Assembly: GCA_023374045.1 (NCBI GenBank)
Contig: CM041776.1
Span: forward strand, 319,077,925-319,141,924
Direction: 5' to 3'
DNA length: 64,000 nt
From: Limonium bicolor
Taxonomy: Eukaryota; Streptophyta; Magnoliopsida; Caryophyllales; Plumbaginaceae
The position numbers and the translations under genes were made by a program. The notes under the pieces are model-generated. The model did no database searches, was not told the DNA's origin, and was given only the letters and a program-made list of their open reading frames with translations. This document shows positions 1 to 11,209 of this stretch, one piece after another (within the stretch, counting starts at the first letter, position 1; the number at the start of each line of letters is the position of its first letter).

Positions 1-204
1 TAAGTCGTGGTGTTTGGCACGACATGTTCAAATTTTGGAAACAAAATACAGGTCTTTGCATTCCATCACCAGTAAATGATTATTTCATGAACCATTTTCT
101 CAAAAGAAACATAATCTTTTTTTTTTACCGTTTAGACTTGAAAAGGTCATCCACTTGTGAACATGAGGAAGCAGATTTGACAAAATCGATGCTTCTTATT
201 AGTG

Positions 205-447
205 GTTAGCGATGCAAAAGGTGACATTAGAACTAGCTTGGTTGAGTTGCCCATTGTTTGAATTGGCAGTTGATTCTATTTCACCAATTCCATTAAATTG
301 TGTAAATTGGCTGTTTTCATTGCTACTAATACAATAGCACTTGAACGTACCAAAACATGTTGAAATAAACTCCCACTATGTTCTTGAGCAGATACAAAAG
401 GGATTGATTGTTAATGATCACATTCCTAATTCTTTGTAGCTGGATGT
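205..447 (+). pseudogene. Ty1/copia RNase H domain, 5' part (split by CACTA element)
   Basis: Frame 1 translation shows the end of a copia RNase H domain. An ELAW-type helix is followed by ELAVDSISPIPLNC, then KHVEINSHYVLEQIQKG, which matches the conserved RTKHIEIDYHFVREKI block of this family. Several codons are stops or frame-damaged, for example the TAG in place of Gln just before the LAD.FTK motif. The sequence breaks off at 447, exactly at the left end of the CACTA element, and resumes at 4364. The domain would remove RNA from the RNA/DNA hybrid during reverse transcription, but this copy cannot be functional. Bases 1-204 hold nothing I can assign with confidence; they may be more of the same decayed polyprotein. 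Confidence 0.7.
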
Positions 448-3400
448 CACTACAAGAATAATCAGATTTAGCTACCACTGTATATCAGTAACTAAATCAT
501 CAGTTTTGGAAGCTAAATACAACGGGCTACCGCATTTTATGATTTAGCTACTGATATACAGTGGTAGCAAAGGTCCTAGTGGCTAAATTTAAAATAGCAA
601 CCGTTTTGTAATGTTGTAGCTATTTCGCTTTGACCTCGCTACTACTTTTCCTATAGCTAGATATTGCTTCGTTTTAGAATGCAGTAGCCAAATGGCTACT
701 AGTGTAATAGTAGCAAAATGGCTTCGAGTATAACAGTTACGAAATCGTTACTACTTCAATAGTAGTGAAATCGACATTATTATAGCAGTAGCAAAAAAGC
801 TACTAGTATAGCAATAATAAAATTGATACTTGACATATTTTTAATTCAAACTAGTGTGTTTAAAATGTGCATAGAGCAGGAATTGATCCCCCAAAGTTTG
901 GGATGAGTATATAATGTCTTAACCATTGTGCCATGATAGTTATTCACATCATATATTGAAACTACGTATATATTGAATGTTTGATACTGTAAATATAAAT
1001 GGAGTTTTTTGTGTGAGACATGATCAAACAGGGATATATTAAAATTAAAAAACTAGATAAACGGCCCGATACATGCTACATCATATTTTAATTTATGTAA
1101 TATAACAAATTAATTTAATGCGACCAAAATAGTAAAGCTAATAAAATTAAGTATATTGTTGGCTTAAAATTATAAAAAATTTAAATATACATATATATAT
1201 TATATATATTTATATATATCTTTTAAAAACTCTTTGAAATGTCATAAATTATACAAAAAGATAATATATTGTGTAAAGTTACTTATTTAATTAAGTCTTA
1301 TTATATAGTGTTACAAATACTAATATAATATACATCACTATATGAAAATTAAAACGTCTAAATAATATATTTTGTTTTTGTAAATTTGTGTAATATAAAA
1401 TTTTATAAATTTTAATAGATGATTCTTGACTAATTTAATTGTGATAACTTTACTATTTTTCAAAATCCTATTAATTTGTGTATTGTTTTGTAAATTAAAA
1501 ACAGTAATTATATAGTATATTTATGTACGTTTTATTATATTTTGTATATTTTAACATTTTATAAATTATACACATATATATATATATCCTACTTTGTAAA
1601 TTTTAACCTACACGTTAACTAATTTAATTAATGGGAAAATTACATGTCCCACCCATGACGTTTAGCGCAATTACACACTCCACCCACATGGTTTCATAAA
1701 TTACTTTCCCACCCATGTGGTTTCCCTCTTTTACATCCAACAACTTTCTAATTTTTGTTCATTCAAAAAATGCTTAAACGTTTTCGAAATTGATGAAACT
1801 TTACATAGACGATGTTAAGTGTTATATATTTGGTTCAGTGAGAAATCTAAAGTTTTTTAAGCTTAAATGTGACATGTGGGACCCAATGAACATGTCACAT
1901 GTTTCATTGGGTCCACGAGTCCATTTAAACTTAAAAAACTTCAGATTTGATAAGATCAAAATATATCACTTTAGCATCATCCATGTAAAGTTTTATCAAT
2001 TTTAGACAACGTTTTAAGCATCTTTTGAATTGAACAAAAATTAGGAAAGTTGCTGATAAAAAAGAAGGAAACCACATGGGTGGGGAAAGTAATTTGTGAA
2101 AGCACATGGGTGGAGTGTGTAATTGCGCCAAACTCATGGGTGGAGCATGTAATTTTCCCATTGTTATTAGTTTTAGTTTTTTTTTTATGTTTTATTAGTT
2201 TATGTGGCTTTTCAAAATAAAAGCATCATATAGAAATAAAAACTGTATTAAATTAAATATATATAAACACACACATATATATATACACTTAACTAATTTA
2301 AATTATTATTACTACTACTTTTATATTAATTTTGTGAACTTAAACCAACAAATGTACTAATTTAAATAATTAATACTTTTACTTTATTTTATAATGTATT
2401 AATATGTGTGATACTTTGAGACTTAAAAATATTATAATATCAAAAATATATTATGTTAGGTATATTTTATATGATAAAATAAATTATAGTAGTGATATAT
2501 AGTTTAATTATTTTTCACGAATTTGACAATTTTTATTTACTTATTGTTCTTTTTCAAAATTTTGATAGCTAAAACTAACACATATACTATATTGAAAAAA
2601 TTAAAAAAAAAAATATTTATATAAAAAGAAAATATGTCCACTATGACATTAGCAGTATAGGTTAGTATTTTGAATTATGTAGTAATCACACGTTTAAGTT
2701 ATAAGACTATAATAATTTTGATATCGCATTCATTTATTGTATTCTAGCTATAGCATAATACAACAAGTTGTATTAGCATTATTAGTCGGTAGCAATTTCA
2801 AAATTAAATATAGTAGCAATTTAACTACTTGTTTAAAGCATTTGCTAAATAGTCATAATAGCAACTATAATCAAGTGTCAGTAGCAATTCATAATTTTGC
2901 TTATCTACTTGGCTGTAGAAACTTTAAGATAGTAGCAAGTTAGCTACTAGTTATAACATTTTTTCTATTGTTGTCGAAATAATTGCACAATAGCTACCAT
3001 TTTTACTTAGCATCCACCAACAACAACAATTTCTTAATTCAGCTACCGATATTGGTAGCTAAATTAGTTTTATTGAAAGATTTAAGATTCAAGAAAAATA
3101 GCTACTATTGGCAGTAACAAGTAACAAAACTTAGCTACCATTGTTGCTCCTGTAGCACAACAGCTACCACTTTGTTAATAACATTAGAAATTAGTAGTAA
3201 GTTTTCATTAGATACCAATATCTGTAATAGCAATTCATCGACCCCTTTTTACTTTGTATTTTTTAAAACACTTTTCTTCGAATTTGAGATGTCTTTTCTT
3301 CTAAATTTACTCAATTTCATATCTTAAAAGCCTGATTTTAATTCAATTATTTTTTTAGATTACAAGAAAGTACTAGATTTTTTTAAATAATGACCCGATT

Positions 3401-4363
3401 TAATGTACTTGAGTAGCTGCCCATAATGCTCAACTATAATTCAGTTTTTGTTTTTGCTTTAAGACGACACTTTAACATGTGCATGTTTAGGTTTTGGTCT
3501 GGATGATAAACTATTATCGGGATAATAATGATGTAATTAAATTGTTAATTGGGTAGTTAACCATTTACGCAATCCATAGTTTCAAAGTTATGGTGGATTT
3601 TTTGCAAAATAATATATATTTCCTCATACTATCTTTATATACATTAATTTGGGGTAATTAATTTCTTAAAACTATATCATTCTCATAATTATAAATAGTT
3701 GTATATTTTGAATTATATACGTATCACACATTTAAATTATAAGAGAATTATATTATTTGTTATCGCTTAAAAATATTAGCTATCATTTCTAATAACGTAG
3801 CACAATATTAACCATAATCTCATTAACATCGTTAGTCGGTAACACTTTCATAATTAAAGATAGTAACAATTTTTATGCTTGCTAAAAATATTCGCTACCG
3901 ACGCCTAAACAGTAGCAGAACGGTAACCGTGATGAGTGTCAGTAGTAATTTCATTAACTTAGCTTATCTATTTGGTAGTAGCAACGTTTAGTAGCAATTT
4001 AGCTACTAGTAATAATATTTTTCATTATCTCTGCTGCTTTAATAGTAGCGCAATAGCGCTATAATTGAATTAGCCACATCCAGCAGTAGCCAGTCCGTAA
4101 TTTAGCTACCAACATTGGTAGCTAAATTGTTCTTACAAAAGAACCAAAATGAAATAAAAAAATGCTACTACTATGGTAGCAGTCTTGTCAAGCGATAGCG
4201 ATTTGGCTACTATTTAAAAAATCTAGTTACCATTGTCTTTGTTGTAGCAAAATAGACACCACTATGTTAGTACCATTAAAAATCAGTAGCAATTTTTGAA
4301 AGTAGCTACCAATATATGTGCGGTAGCAAATCACGGTAGCTGAATCTGTTTTTTCTTGTAGTG
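448..4363. mobile_element. Non-autonomous CACTA (En/Spm-like) DNA transposon, 3.9 kb
   Basis: The left end reads CACTACAAGAATAA and the right end is its inverted counterpart, ending TTTTTTCTTGTAGTG. Both subterminal regions are dense in a short motif of the TAGCTACC / GGTAGCTAAAT type in both orientations (about 465-840 and 2750-4345), as expected for transposase binding arrays of CACTA elements. Flanking triplets are TGT (445-447) and TGA (4364-4366), a 3-bp target duplication with one substitution. The interior is very AT-rich and has no coding capacity, so mobilisation would need a transposase supplied in trans. The motif-poor stretches at 850-2740 and 3245-3770 suggest internal insertions or a composite history. 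Confidence 0.85.
1631..2161. mobile_element. Fold-back (long inverted repeat) MITE nested in the CACTA element
   Basis: The left arm starts ATGGGAAAATTACATG and continues with CCACCCATG-type repeats (1631-1740). The right arm (2040-2161) is its reverse complement, ending TTTTCCCAT. The complementarity continues inward: 1845-1890 pairs with 1900-1950 around a centre near 1893, where GACATGTGGGACCCAATG is mirrored by CATTGGGTCCACGAG. The whole 531-bp element is therefore one long imperfect hairpin with almost no loop. No target duplication is clear. The short ORFs on both strands are products of the symmetry and are not genes. Confidence 0.8.
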
Positions 4364-4496
4364 TGACATGTTTACTGTGAGTCTTAATGGTTAGTATTAT
4401 AGTCAGTTGCCTAGAATAAGGATCACAATGTCATTGATTTTGGATAAGTTTGCAAGTCGTGCATCTCTGCTATAGATGCTCATCTTGAGGGAGGGG
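4364..4496 (+). pseudogene. Ty1/copia RNase H C-terminus and polypurine tract
   Basis: This is the continuation of the pseudogene at 205-447. Directly after the CACTA element the reading frame gives a DMFTVSL-like block, the counterpart of the conserved LAD.FTK motif. It is followed by LPRIRITMSLILDKFASRASLL, the usual C-terminal tail of copia polyproteins. The tract TTGAGGGAGGGG (about 4485-4496) is a polypurine tract immediately before the LTR. Stops and substitutions show that it is dead. Confidence 0.65.
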
Positions 4497-4704
4497 TGTA
4501 GAGATGTATGATGTAGTTGGTAAACGTTGTCGTTCTTTTAAGTCTTTGCCATCTGTAATCTTTTCTGGCTTAGCTAATTTATATTGGCTGACTAATGAGA
4601 CAAAAGTATAAAGAAGTATCTCACGAGATCTTCAATTTTCCCGCACTTTCCTATCAGTTTCTTCTTTCTTAAGTCTTTGTGTGATTCCATCTTGCTTCTT
4701 AACA
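4497..4704 (+). repeat. Probable 3' LTR of the decayed copia element
   Basis: It begins TGTAGAGATG directly after the polypurine tract and probably ends ..CTTCTTAACA near 4704. A length of about 208 bp is normal for small copia LTRs. The right boundary is judged only from the CA terminus and the usual pyrimidine-rich end. The matching 5' LTR would lie left of the window. Confidence 0.5.
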
Positions 4705-5639
4705 AATCTGCATAGAATTTGACAAAATGAGCAAATGTGATCCTAAGATGTCCAAGAGGTGTTTTAGCAGCGATTTATACTATGATCTTAATTAGTGTAA
4801 ATGAGTAGGGTGTTCAAAACTAGAAACTTAAAAGATGTTGCCAATTCTGATTGATCCTAATTCATAGTATTTAGTAGTTGCAACCTCTGCATCAGTATCT
4901 CTGACTTGTTAGGACCTTCTGTTTTCTTTCTTTTCATTTAAACATGGGTTTTAATAATTGGTATGAATTCCTTCAGCTAGTCATTGTTGCTGTGGGTGGT
5001 ACTTGGTTTTTTTTTCTTCCGAAAACAAGCTAGTCATTGTTGCTGTGAGTGGCACTTGGTTTTTTCTTCTGAAAATGAGCTAGTCATTGTTGTTGTGAGT
5101 GGCAGTTGCTGTGGGTGGCACCAGTTGCTCAGACGTCTTTACTTTGAAACTAATAAGCTATTGCGTACTCATATGACAGTTCTACTTCTTTACTTTTGTA
5201 CTAGTTTCTACTTCTTTACTTTGCTCAGACCTCTTATCAATATCGATTTATTGGTTTGTTGCTGTTTACAGTGCATTATTACTTCTTCATTCAGTCAATT
5301 GTATGATTAATGGAATGGTTTCTTATTTATATGACAGATGGCTACAAGCTCAAATGCATCAGGGAGATAGTTGTAACCTTCAACAAAGGCTCAATAGATA
5401 TGATAAAGTTCATACTGTTACATAGTTGTATGAATTGAAATATTTTTACACAGCAACATAATAAGTGGTAGAGTTCTACCTATTGGAAACTTGTAATTCT
5501 TTTCAGTTTGTCTAGTTCAAATGGTAAGTTTTTGTATGGATGAACATGTATGATACATTAAATTTCTATAAATAAAGCTTTCTTCTTTGTGACCTCAAAT
5601 GTGGTGCTCTTGTATCATAGTAGCTTGTGAGCATGAAAA
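4705..5639. other. Unassigned region with tandem repeat; possible 3' end of a transposon gene
   Basis: No complete gene is visible. At 4978-5130 a unit of about 50 bp beginning TAGTCATTGTTGCTGTGAG is repeated roughly three times. From 5332 to 5424 one + strand frame is open and ends in a stop (WLQAQMHQGDSCNLQQ..., Gln-rich). An AATAAA lies at about 5573. This could be the 3' exon of a CACTA-associated gene, since the right end of a CACTA-like element follows at 5932, but I cannot confirm it. Confidence 0.25.
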
Positions 5640-5959
5640 AAAACATATGTTGTATGGGTTTTACCAACAGAAACAAAGTGTTGTTATATACCACTTGTTT
5701 ATAGTATATTATATTTGTTAGTAAAAGTTATAGTAATCGTAAAAAACTGTTGGTATATGATCTAATACCAACTACGACGGATGTTGTATCCGTTAGTAAA
5801 GGTCTACAGTGACGGTGTTTGTGCCAACAGATAGAGTATCCGTTGGAGTAGGTATTTCGGGTCTATACTAACAGTTTTTTGGACTTTACCAACAGATTTT
5901 TACCGTTGGTAAAAAGCGATTCATTTGTAGTGTTAGTGTAAATGAGTAGGGTGTTCAAA
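4792..5959. repeat. 27-bp direct repeat bracketing 4.8-5.96 kb
   Basis: The same 27 bases (TTAGTGTAAATGAGTAGGG followed by TGTTCAAA) occur at 4792-4818 and 5933-5959. The second copy starts immediately after the CACTA terminus. This is too long for a CACTA target duplication, so it probably reflects duplication or gap repair at the insertion site. Confidence 0.6.
5640..5932. mobile_element. Right terminal part of a second CACTA-like element
   Basis: The sequence ends ..GCGATTCATTTGTAGTG, a canonical CACTA terminus in inverted orientation. The preceding 290 bp is packed with ACCAACAG / CCGTTGGTA-type motifs in both orientations, a subterminal repeat different from that of the first CACTA element. 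No matching left terminus is visible nearby, so the element is truncated or its left end lies in 4705-5640 in degraded form. Confidence 0.5.
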
Positions 5960-6301
5960 TCTTCAAATTAGGATGTCTCAAACAGTTAGTACACACAGGA
6001 TATGAAGAGAGTAATGGAGAGAGTATAGTAGTAAGCGATCTTGTTATTATTAACAGACATGTCTTAAGAATGCAAGTAATGATCCGCAACTTTTTGATAC
6101 TCCCACAATTGGTTGGGCAATGTTTCTAGATTGAAGTCATGAATGTAGTATATGAGTTTCGATATTTTTTTTTATCAGTGGGCTACTCATTGTAGCATAT
6201 TGTTACATGGGTCATGCCTAAATACGCAGACTCCAGGTGTAGAGGAGCATGAAACCAGCATAAAGATACCAGCAAAGGTCAAAAAAAATACACCTAACTC
6301 C

Positions 6302-6728
6302 CTAGTTGACAGAATCAAAACCAATCTTTAAATCCAGAGCAAAATGCCATCGAATGAGCAGAGCCTGGTGTTGAAAAGTCTTTCTTGCACCACTCCAAAA
6401 CCTGCAGTATAGTCTTTGAAGCAATCTCCTGCCAGTTTGGGACCTCCTGGTCGAACACGAGTCTATTCCTTGAGGCCCAGATATTGTAAGTAGTGAACAT
6501 GTAAGTAGATTGCCACAACTACCCCACCTTACGTGTGGGGGAATTATCACACCACAGCTTCAGTGTGTCTTGAATCTCCCATTCTATCAGAACATCATTT
6601 AACAGGAACCACCAAATATTTCCACCCGAGGGGGGGAAGTTTTGCTCCAGCATGCTCTGTGCCAAGTTGTTTTCTTCTGTATATGAGCATGTCATCACCT
6701 CCTTATAGAAGCTTTGGTTGAATAACAC
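6302..6728 (-). pseudogene. LINE ORF2 C-terminus (zf-RVT region)
   Basis: Minus-strand frames contain NIWWFLLNDVLIEWEIQDTL, then MFTTYNIWASRNRLVFDQ, then NWQEIASKTILQVLEWC. This is the usual tail of plant LINE ORF2 (an Asn-Ile-Trp..Arg-Asn-Arg block followed by a Trp-Gln-rich helix). A frame change near 6520 separates the first two pieces. The normal upstream partner, the reverse transcriptase, is deleted. Confidence 0.65.
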
Positions 6729-6844
6729 CCCTCCTTATCAGCCAGCCATGATAGTTGTCCGGTTCATCCACCCGCCCCACCGCATTGCTGTTCAACAGAT
6801 CGAGCAATCAAGTTATTACTTATTCAACTTCGTAGGTGAAAAGC

Positions 6845-7081
6845 TCACGTCTCCACTTGAAGCTCCATAGCCAGTTGCTTCCTGACCAAGTCCCAACCTC
6901 TACCTCTAGCTATCCATCTCTGATTGATTGCTATTTCTTTGACATCTATCGCATTTGGAGACCATGTTACTATTATCCCGCCAGAATGACCAGTTGCTAG
7001 GGACTCCAGCCATTCTGTTTTCATGCCCGTCCCCCACAAACTACGTCTCTTGTTGCATGGATTGGCGAGGTGAGTCTCCAT
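6845..7081 (-). pseudogene. LINE endonuclease (EEP) fragment
   Basis: The 78 codons include the METHLAN element, which resembles the ETKL catalytic Glu motif of plant LINE endonucleases. After it come WLESLATGHSGGIIVTWSPNAI, matching the GxSGGI(L/I)xxW motif downstream in the fold, and WIARGRGWDLVRKQL. The fragment ends abruptly, and the rest of ORF2 through the reverse transcriptase is absent. In an intact element this enzyme nicks target DNA for primed reverse transcription. Confidence 0.65.
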
Positions 7082-9053
7082 CAGTGCAAGAATCTTCGTC
7101 TAAGTTTTCTGAATATGTTTCTTGGTCAGGGACCATTTCTCTGTTCTTTTTGGCCCTTCGACATTGAATGTTGCCACCACTGTTCCCATGATTAGCCTTT
7201 TGAACACGCTTTGCTCCTCTATTCAAGATTCGATCTATGTTGGCCAACGATCTGCTAGGGAAAGGTGAAATTATTCCGAGCCTTTTCCCATATTTATAAC
7301 ATCTTCTCGCATCCACGGAGTGGGTTGGTTTAGTTTTTTTCACTTTCCTCGTATGGCTGGTGGAGGGATTATCAACTTTTGATTTCTTCTTTTCTGGAGT
7401 CAGAACCACTTCTAAATTTATAGTTTCTAATGAGCTCGCATCAACTGGCATGGGGGAGCCATTATTTGGAATAACTGTCGATCCTACCCATCTTGTTTGA
7501 AGCCCACAGTCACCTTGTGCATTTGGGTTGGGCTCAAGGTTTTTTCTTGCTTCCGCCTCCTGAGTGTCAACGTTTTCTTTTTCCTCACATGCTGAGTTTC
7601 GTGACTCTTGGGATTCATACTCACACATGGTAAGGTACTCATAATTGTTGTTCGTCTGTATCTCTTCTTGTGGAGGTATGGGGGGCGGTGTTACCTGTCT
7701 GTCCAGTTTACCAGCCAGTAGCGAAAATATACCACTTTCTGTTTTTACACACTGACTAAACCATCATCATTGCGCTCTCCTTACCTACTAATCTCGTCTC
7801 TGCAGTACACCAGGTCCCAAGGTCGAAGGTTCCCGATATTCTGCATTTCACATAATCGTCCTTGCAAACTGTTATATTGAGCCATGTGCTACACATTGAT
7901 AATTTTACTGTGGCTACTTTATCTACATCACCGGCTTCATTAATTGTCTGCACCACTCCCAATGCCTGGTTCAGCGTTCTATTTGCCCCCCAACCTGTGC
8001 CGCACTTCCGAATGACGGAGAAACTTCGCCTCCGGCGTTTTTCGACAGCTCCGTTTCAGGCTCCTCTAGCGTTTGATTCTCTGACTCCGTCTTATTTCCC
8101 CTAATTCCTCTGTCCAGATCTCAATCACACCTACTACGGTTGTCTTCCCATCAAGGAGTACCTCCACATCCTCATTTATTATTTTGAATATTGATGTTTC
8201 TATTCGTGCAAACACTTCCAAATTCGCCGCCACCTTCCATATATGTTTCAATTCCAAAACATCACCAAACCTCCTTAGGATCTGGCGTACTGGTCCTTCA
8301 CTCCAAGCTTGGGGTGGTAGGCCCCCATGATTGCAACGTTCACTATCCTTGTCGATCGCATTTCATCTTCCTCATTCCAAACATTGACCATCCAATTCTC
8401 CATAGCCCATTCTCGGCTAACATAAATTGTCACGCTCTGCTTTGCTATGGAAAATAACCAAGTATTGCCCTGCAGACTTGGTTATTATGTGTTCCACACC
8501 TCCATTCATAGATACAACCTGCTTGATATGACCGGGATCGATTTTGTTCCTTGTCCTAATCAACACGCACCTATCCAACATAGGAATCAAAATTCCAGAG
8601 GGGTACAATTTTACTTACACCTTCTGATGTTGCAGTAGTATGTTGTTGTAGATTTTGGTGAGCGCCAAACTGACTTTTTGCCCCCTGTTGTGATTGGTTA
8701 CTCTCCTGTTCCTTGTACAACCCATGCTGATATGTAGGTGTGTACTCTGTATTACGGCGGTCTGGCCCTACAGGTCTCTTTCTCAGTGGCCTAGCAAGTT
8801 GCACAGTGATACGCTTTCCATCTAGCCACTTTCCTTTGTCTCCTTAACCGCCATCACCCCTTGTTGATGGTTCTCGTATCCCACAATGCATATCTAGTGT
8901 TAGTGGCAATACGTCGTTTGGTCGGGCGAGAGACACTAGTGATTCTTTCGAACGAGTAGAATGCTCTCCACAAAGAGGCTAGGGTAGTACTATCATTCAG
9001 GTTATCAATGAAACTGAATTTGACGTCTCAGTTTCTGTGTGTGGATAGGCCAT
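7041..9053 (-). pseudogene. LINE ORF1 remnant: RRM + DUF4283 + linker
   Basis: A possible start codon is at 9053. From about 9035 to 8780 a minus-strand frame gives KFSFIDNL, LWRAFYSFERITSV and NTRYA. These resemble the RNP2, helix and RNP1 region of an RRM, and are followed by a basic QLARPLRKRPVGPD tail. From 8608 to 8066 come GQYLVIFHSKAERDN and LPPQAWSEGPVRQILRRFGDVLEL, typical of the DUF4283 RNA-binding-like domain of plant LINE ORF1. The last 195 codons (7628-7041) are a Lys/Ser/Glu-rich linker with no stop. Frameshifts separate the three parts. ORF1 proteins coat the LINE RNA and act as chaperones. RRM-carrying ORF1 is known in one plant L1 subgroup (BNR-type LINEs). Confidence 0.7.
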
Positions 9054-9338
9054 TGTGCGTTTTGGTGGTGGTGGTCCTAAATGTTTGTTTTGGAGTTTTG
9101 CTGGTTATCGGACTTTTGTGGTGGCTACGGAGGAGTATTTTGTGGTGGCTACGGTGGTCTTTGGGTTTTGGGTGATTTTGTGGTGGTTGTTTAGTGGGCG
9201 GCGATTGGAGTTAGTCATGGTTGAGGGTAGGACAGGGCGTGAGGGGGCTGAGAGAGGAGGATTTTCTGCTTACCATTTTGATTGCCTCCAACATAGTTGC
9301 TATATGAGTTTCGATATAAGGGGTGTATAGAAAGTAAC

Positions 9339-9545
9339 TGTAGAAAAGAGATGAACAGAGGTAGTTTGATGGAGTAAGCGAGACATTAGACAAGTAAAGG
9401 AGAGGACAGAAAAGACGACATGAACCATTAATCACTATATTTCAGTAGTTGTAATTTCAGTACAGTAGCTAGTTGCTTATATAGGAGGTTAATACTAACA
9501 ACTGTTACAGCTGGCTAACTAACTAATCACACTATATTATTTACA
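9339..9545 (-). repeat. 3' LTR of the 9.3-14.1 kb copia element
   Basis: A 207-bp LTR, almost the same as 13897-14099. In plus orientation it starts TGTAGAAAAGAG and ends TTATTTACA, so both TG and CA termini are intact. A few small indels distinguish the two LTRs. Confidence 0.9.
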
Positions 9546-9559
9546 TCCTCCCGCAAACT

Positions 9560-10261
9560 AGACTGGGTGCAACATAGTCCTAGTTTGTTTCGTAGCAGAA
9601 AAACAGAATCTTTAGTCATTGGCTTTGTAAAAACATCTGCTAGCTGCTGTTTTGAGCGAACAAACTTGATCAGAAGTTGCCCATTGGTAACCTTTTCTCT
9701 GACGAAATGGTAATCCATTTCAATATGCTTAGTGCGAGAATGTAGAATAGGATTTTTGGACATGTACAGAGCACTTAAATTGTCACAGAAGATCACAGGA
9801 CTGGACGAGACTGAGATGTTGATATCCTTGAGAATGTAAGTAATCCATAGCACTTCAGATGCTGCAGCTGCTAAGGCACGATATTCAGCTTCTGTAGAAG
9901 ATCTTGCAACAGTTTTTCTGTTGCGAGAAGCCCAAGAGATTAAGTTTGCACCAAGAAACACACAAGTTCCACTAGTAGATCTTCTTGTAAGAGCACAACT
10001 ACCCCAATCAGCATCAGAGTATGCGACTAAATTGAGTGAAGATTGAGACTGTAGAGTGAGACCATGAGAAATAGTGCCATTGATATACCTGAGAATGCGT
10101 TTCACAGACTGCCAATGTGATTCACGAGGTTGTCCCATATATTGACATGCCAAATTGACCGCATAAGTGAGATCTGGTCTTGTCAAAGTCAGGTACTGCA
10201 GGGCACCAACTACACTGCGATACTTGGTAGGCTCAATTAAGGGAGAAGCAGTAGAGTCCAT
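9560..10261 (-). pseudogene. Copia RNase H
   Basis: The longest open piece of this element (244 codons). It starts in the post-RT linker (YRSVVGALQYLTLTRPDLTYA) and runs through LVAYSDADWGSCALTRRSTS, SSTEAEYRALAAAASEVLW, RTKHIEMDYHFVREKV and QLADVFTKPM. The catalytic acidic residues of RNase H (D of DADW, E of TEAEY) are visible. It stops just inside the LTR. This domain alone looks intact, but it would be translated only as part of the broken polyprotein. Confidence 0.88.
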
Positions 10262-10276
10262 CCTATGATTTAAAAC

Positions 10277-11202
10277 TTAAAGGAGTGGGAGCTGTGTTGC
10301 TTTACACATACCTTCTTGAGTCAGAAGGTCACGAGCATATTTCTGTTGGCTAAGGAACAAGCCCGAATCAGTGAAGTTAGCCTCTATCCCCAGAAAATAA
10401 TGAAGCTGTCCAAGATCTTTAATAGCACATGATTCACCCAGCTGATTAATAACCTCTTGAATCTGTGTAGGATTACTTCCGGTGATCACTATATCTTCAA
10501 CATATACAAGCAGTATAATAGTGCCTAGTAAAGTGTGTCTGTAAAACAATGAAGTGTCAGCCTTACTACAACAGAAGTTAAGGCGATATAGTATAGAACT
10601 TAATTTGTCAAACCAGGCTCTGGGTGCCTGTTTCAGACCATACAGAGACTTCTGTAACTTGCAGACAAGAGTTTCTTTTGTTCCTTCAATGAAACCCGGT
10701 GGTTGTTCCATGTAACATCTTCAGTTAGTTCACCATGTAAAAAGCGTTTTTGACATCAAGTGTTTTATTTGCCACTTACGAGTAATAGCAACAGATAGGA
10801 CAGTTCGAACAGTGGGAAATTTAACAACAGGGCTAAAAGTTTCCTGGAAATCAATGCCTGGAACCTGATGAAATCCTTTGGCAACCAATCTCGCCTTGAG
10901 ACGCTCTACTGAGGCCATCTGCCTTACACTTGGTGCGAAAAACCCCATTTACAACCAACAACATTCATGTCAGAAGAACGAGGTACTAAGCACCAGGTTT
11001 TGTTGTGTTTAAGAGCCTTCATTTCTTCGCACATAGCCTGATACCAATCTGGATCTTGCAGAGCCTGTTTAACAGAACGTGGTTCACTTGGTATATCACC
11101 TTGGTGAGTTACATGAGCTTCAAGCTGTTGCCTTGTCTTAGACCGAGTTAACATATGGTGAGTGTTAACATCTGTGGGTTGTGAGACACTTGAAATAGGC
11201 AC
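10277..11202 (-). pseudogene. Copia reverse transcriptase
   Basis: Three overlapping frames carry the copia RT: SVKQALQDPDWYQAMCEEMKAL, then [20 protein letters not shown], then MEQPPGFIEGTKETLVCKLQ, KSLYGLKQAPRAWFDKL and LLVYVEDIVITGSN. The catalytic YVDD is here YVED, a substitution of one metal-binding Asp. Frameshifts lie near 10930 and 10720. Confidence 0.88.
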
Positions 11203-11209
11203 TCAACAG

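Larger units (their letters stand above)
6166..9300 (-). mobile_element. LINE retrotransposon with internal deletion and 17-bp target duplication
   Basis: The 17-bp sequence TATATGAGTTTCGATAT occurs at 6149-6165 and again at 9301-9317, flanking the element. A T-run directly after the left copy is the poly(A) tail of a minus-strand insertion. Inside, reading on the minus strand, are ORF1 (RRM plus DUF4283), a short endonuclease piece and then the C-terminal zf-RVT region. The reverse transcriptase core is missing between about 6845 and 6730. The 3.1-kb length against the usual 6-7 kb agrees with a large deletion. Confidence 0.85.

Noticed and set aside
9055..9330. 91-codon plus-strand ORF, Gly/Trp-rich
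   Set aside because: It lies antisense over the LINE 5' UTR and ends beyond the target duplication; no support as a gene.
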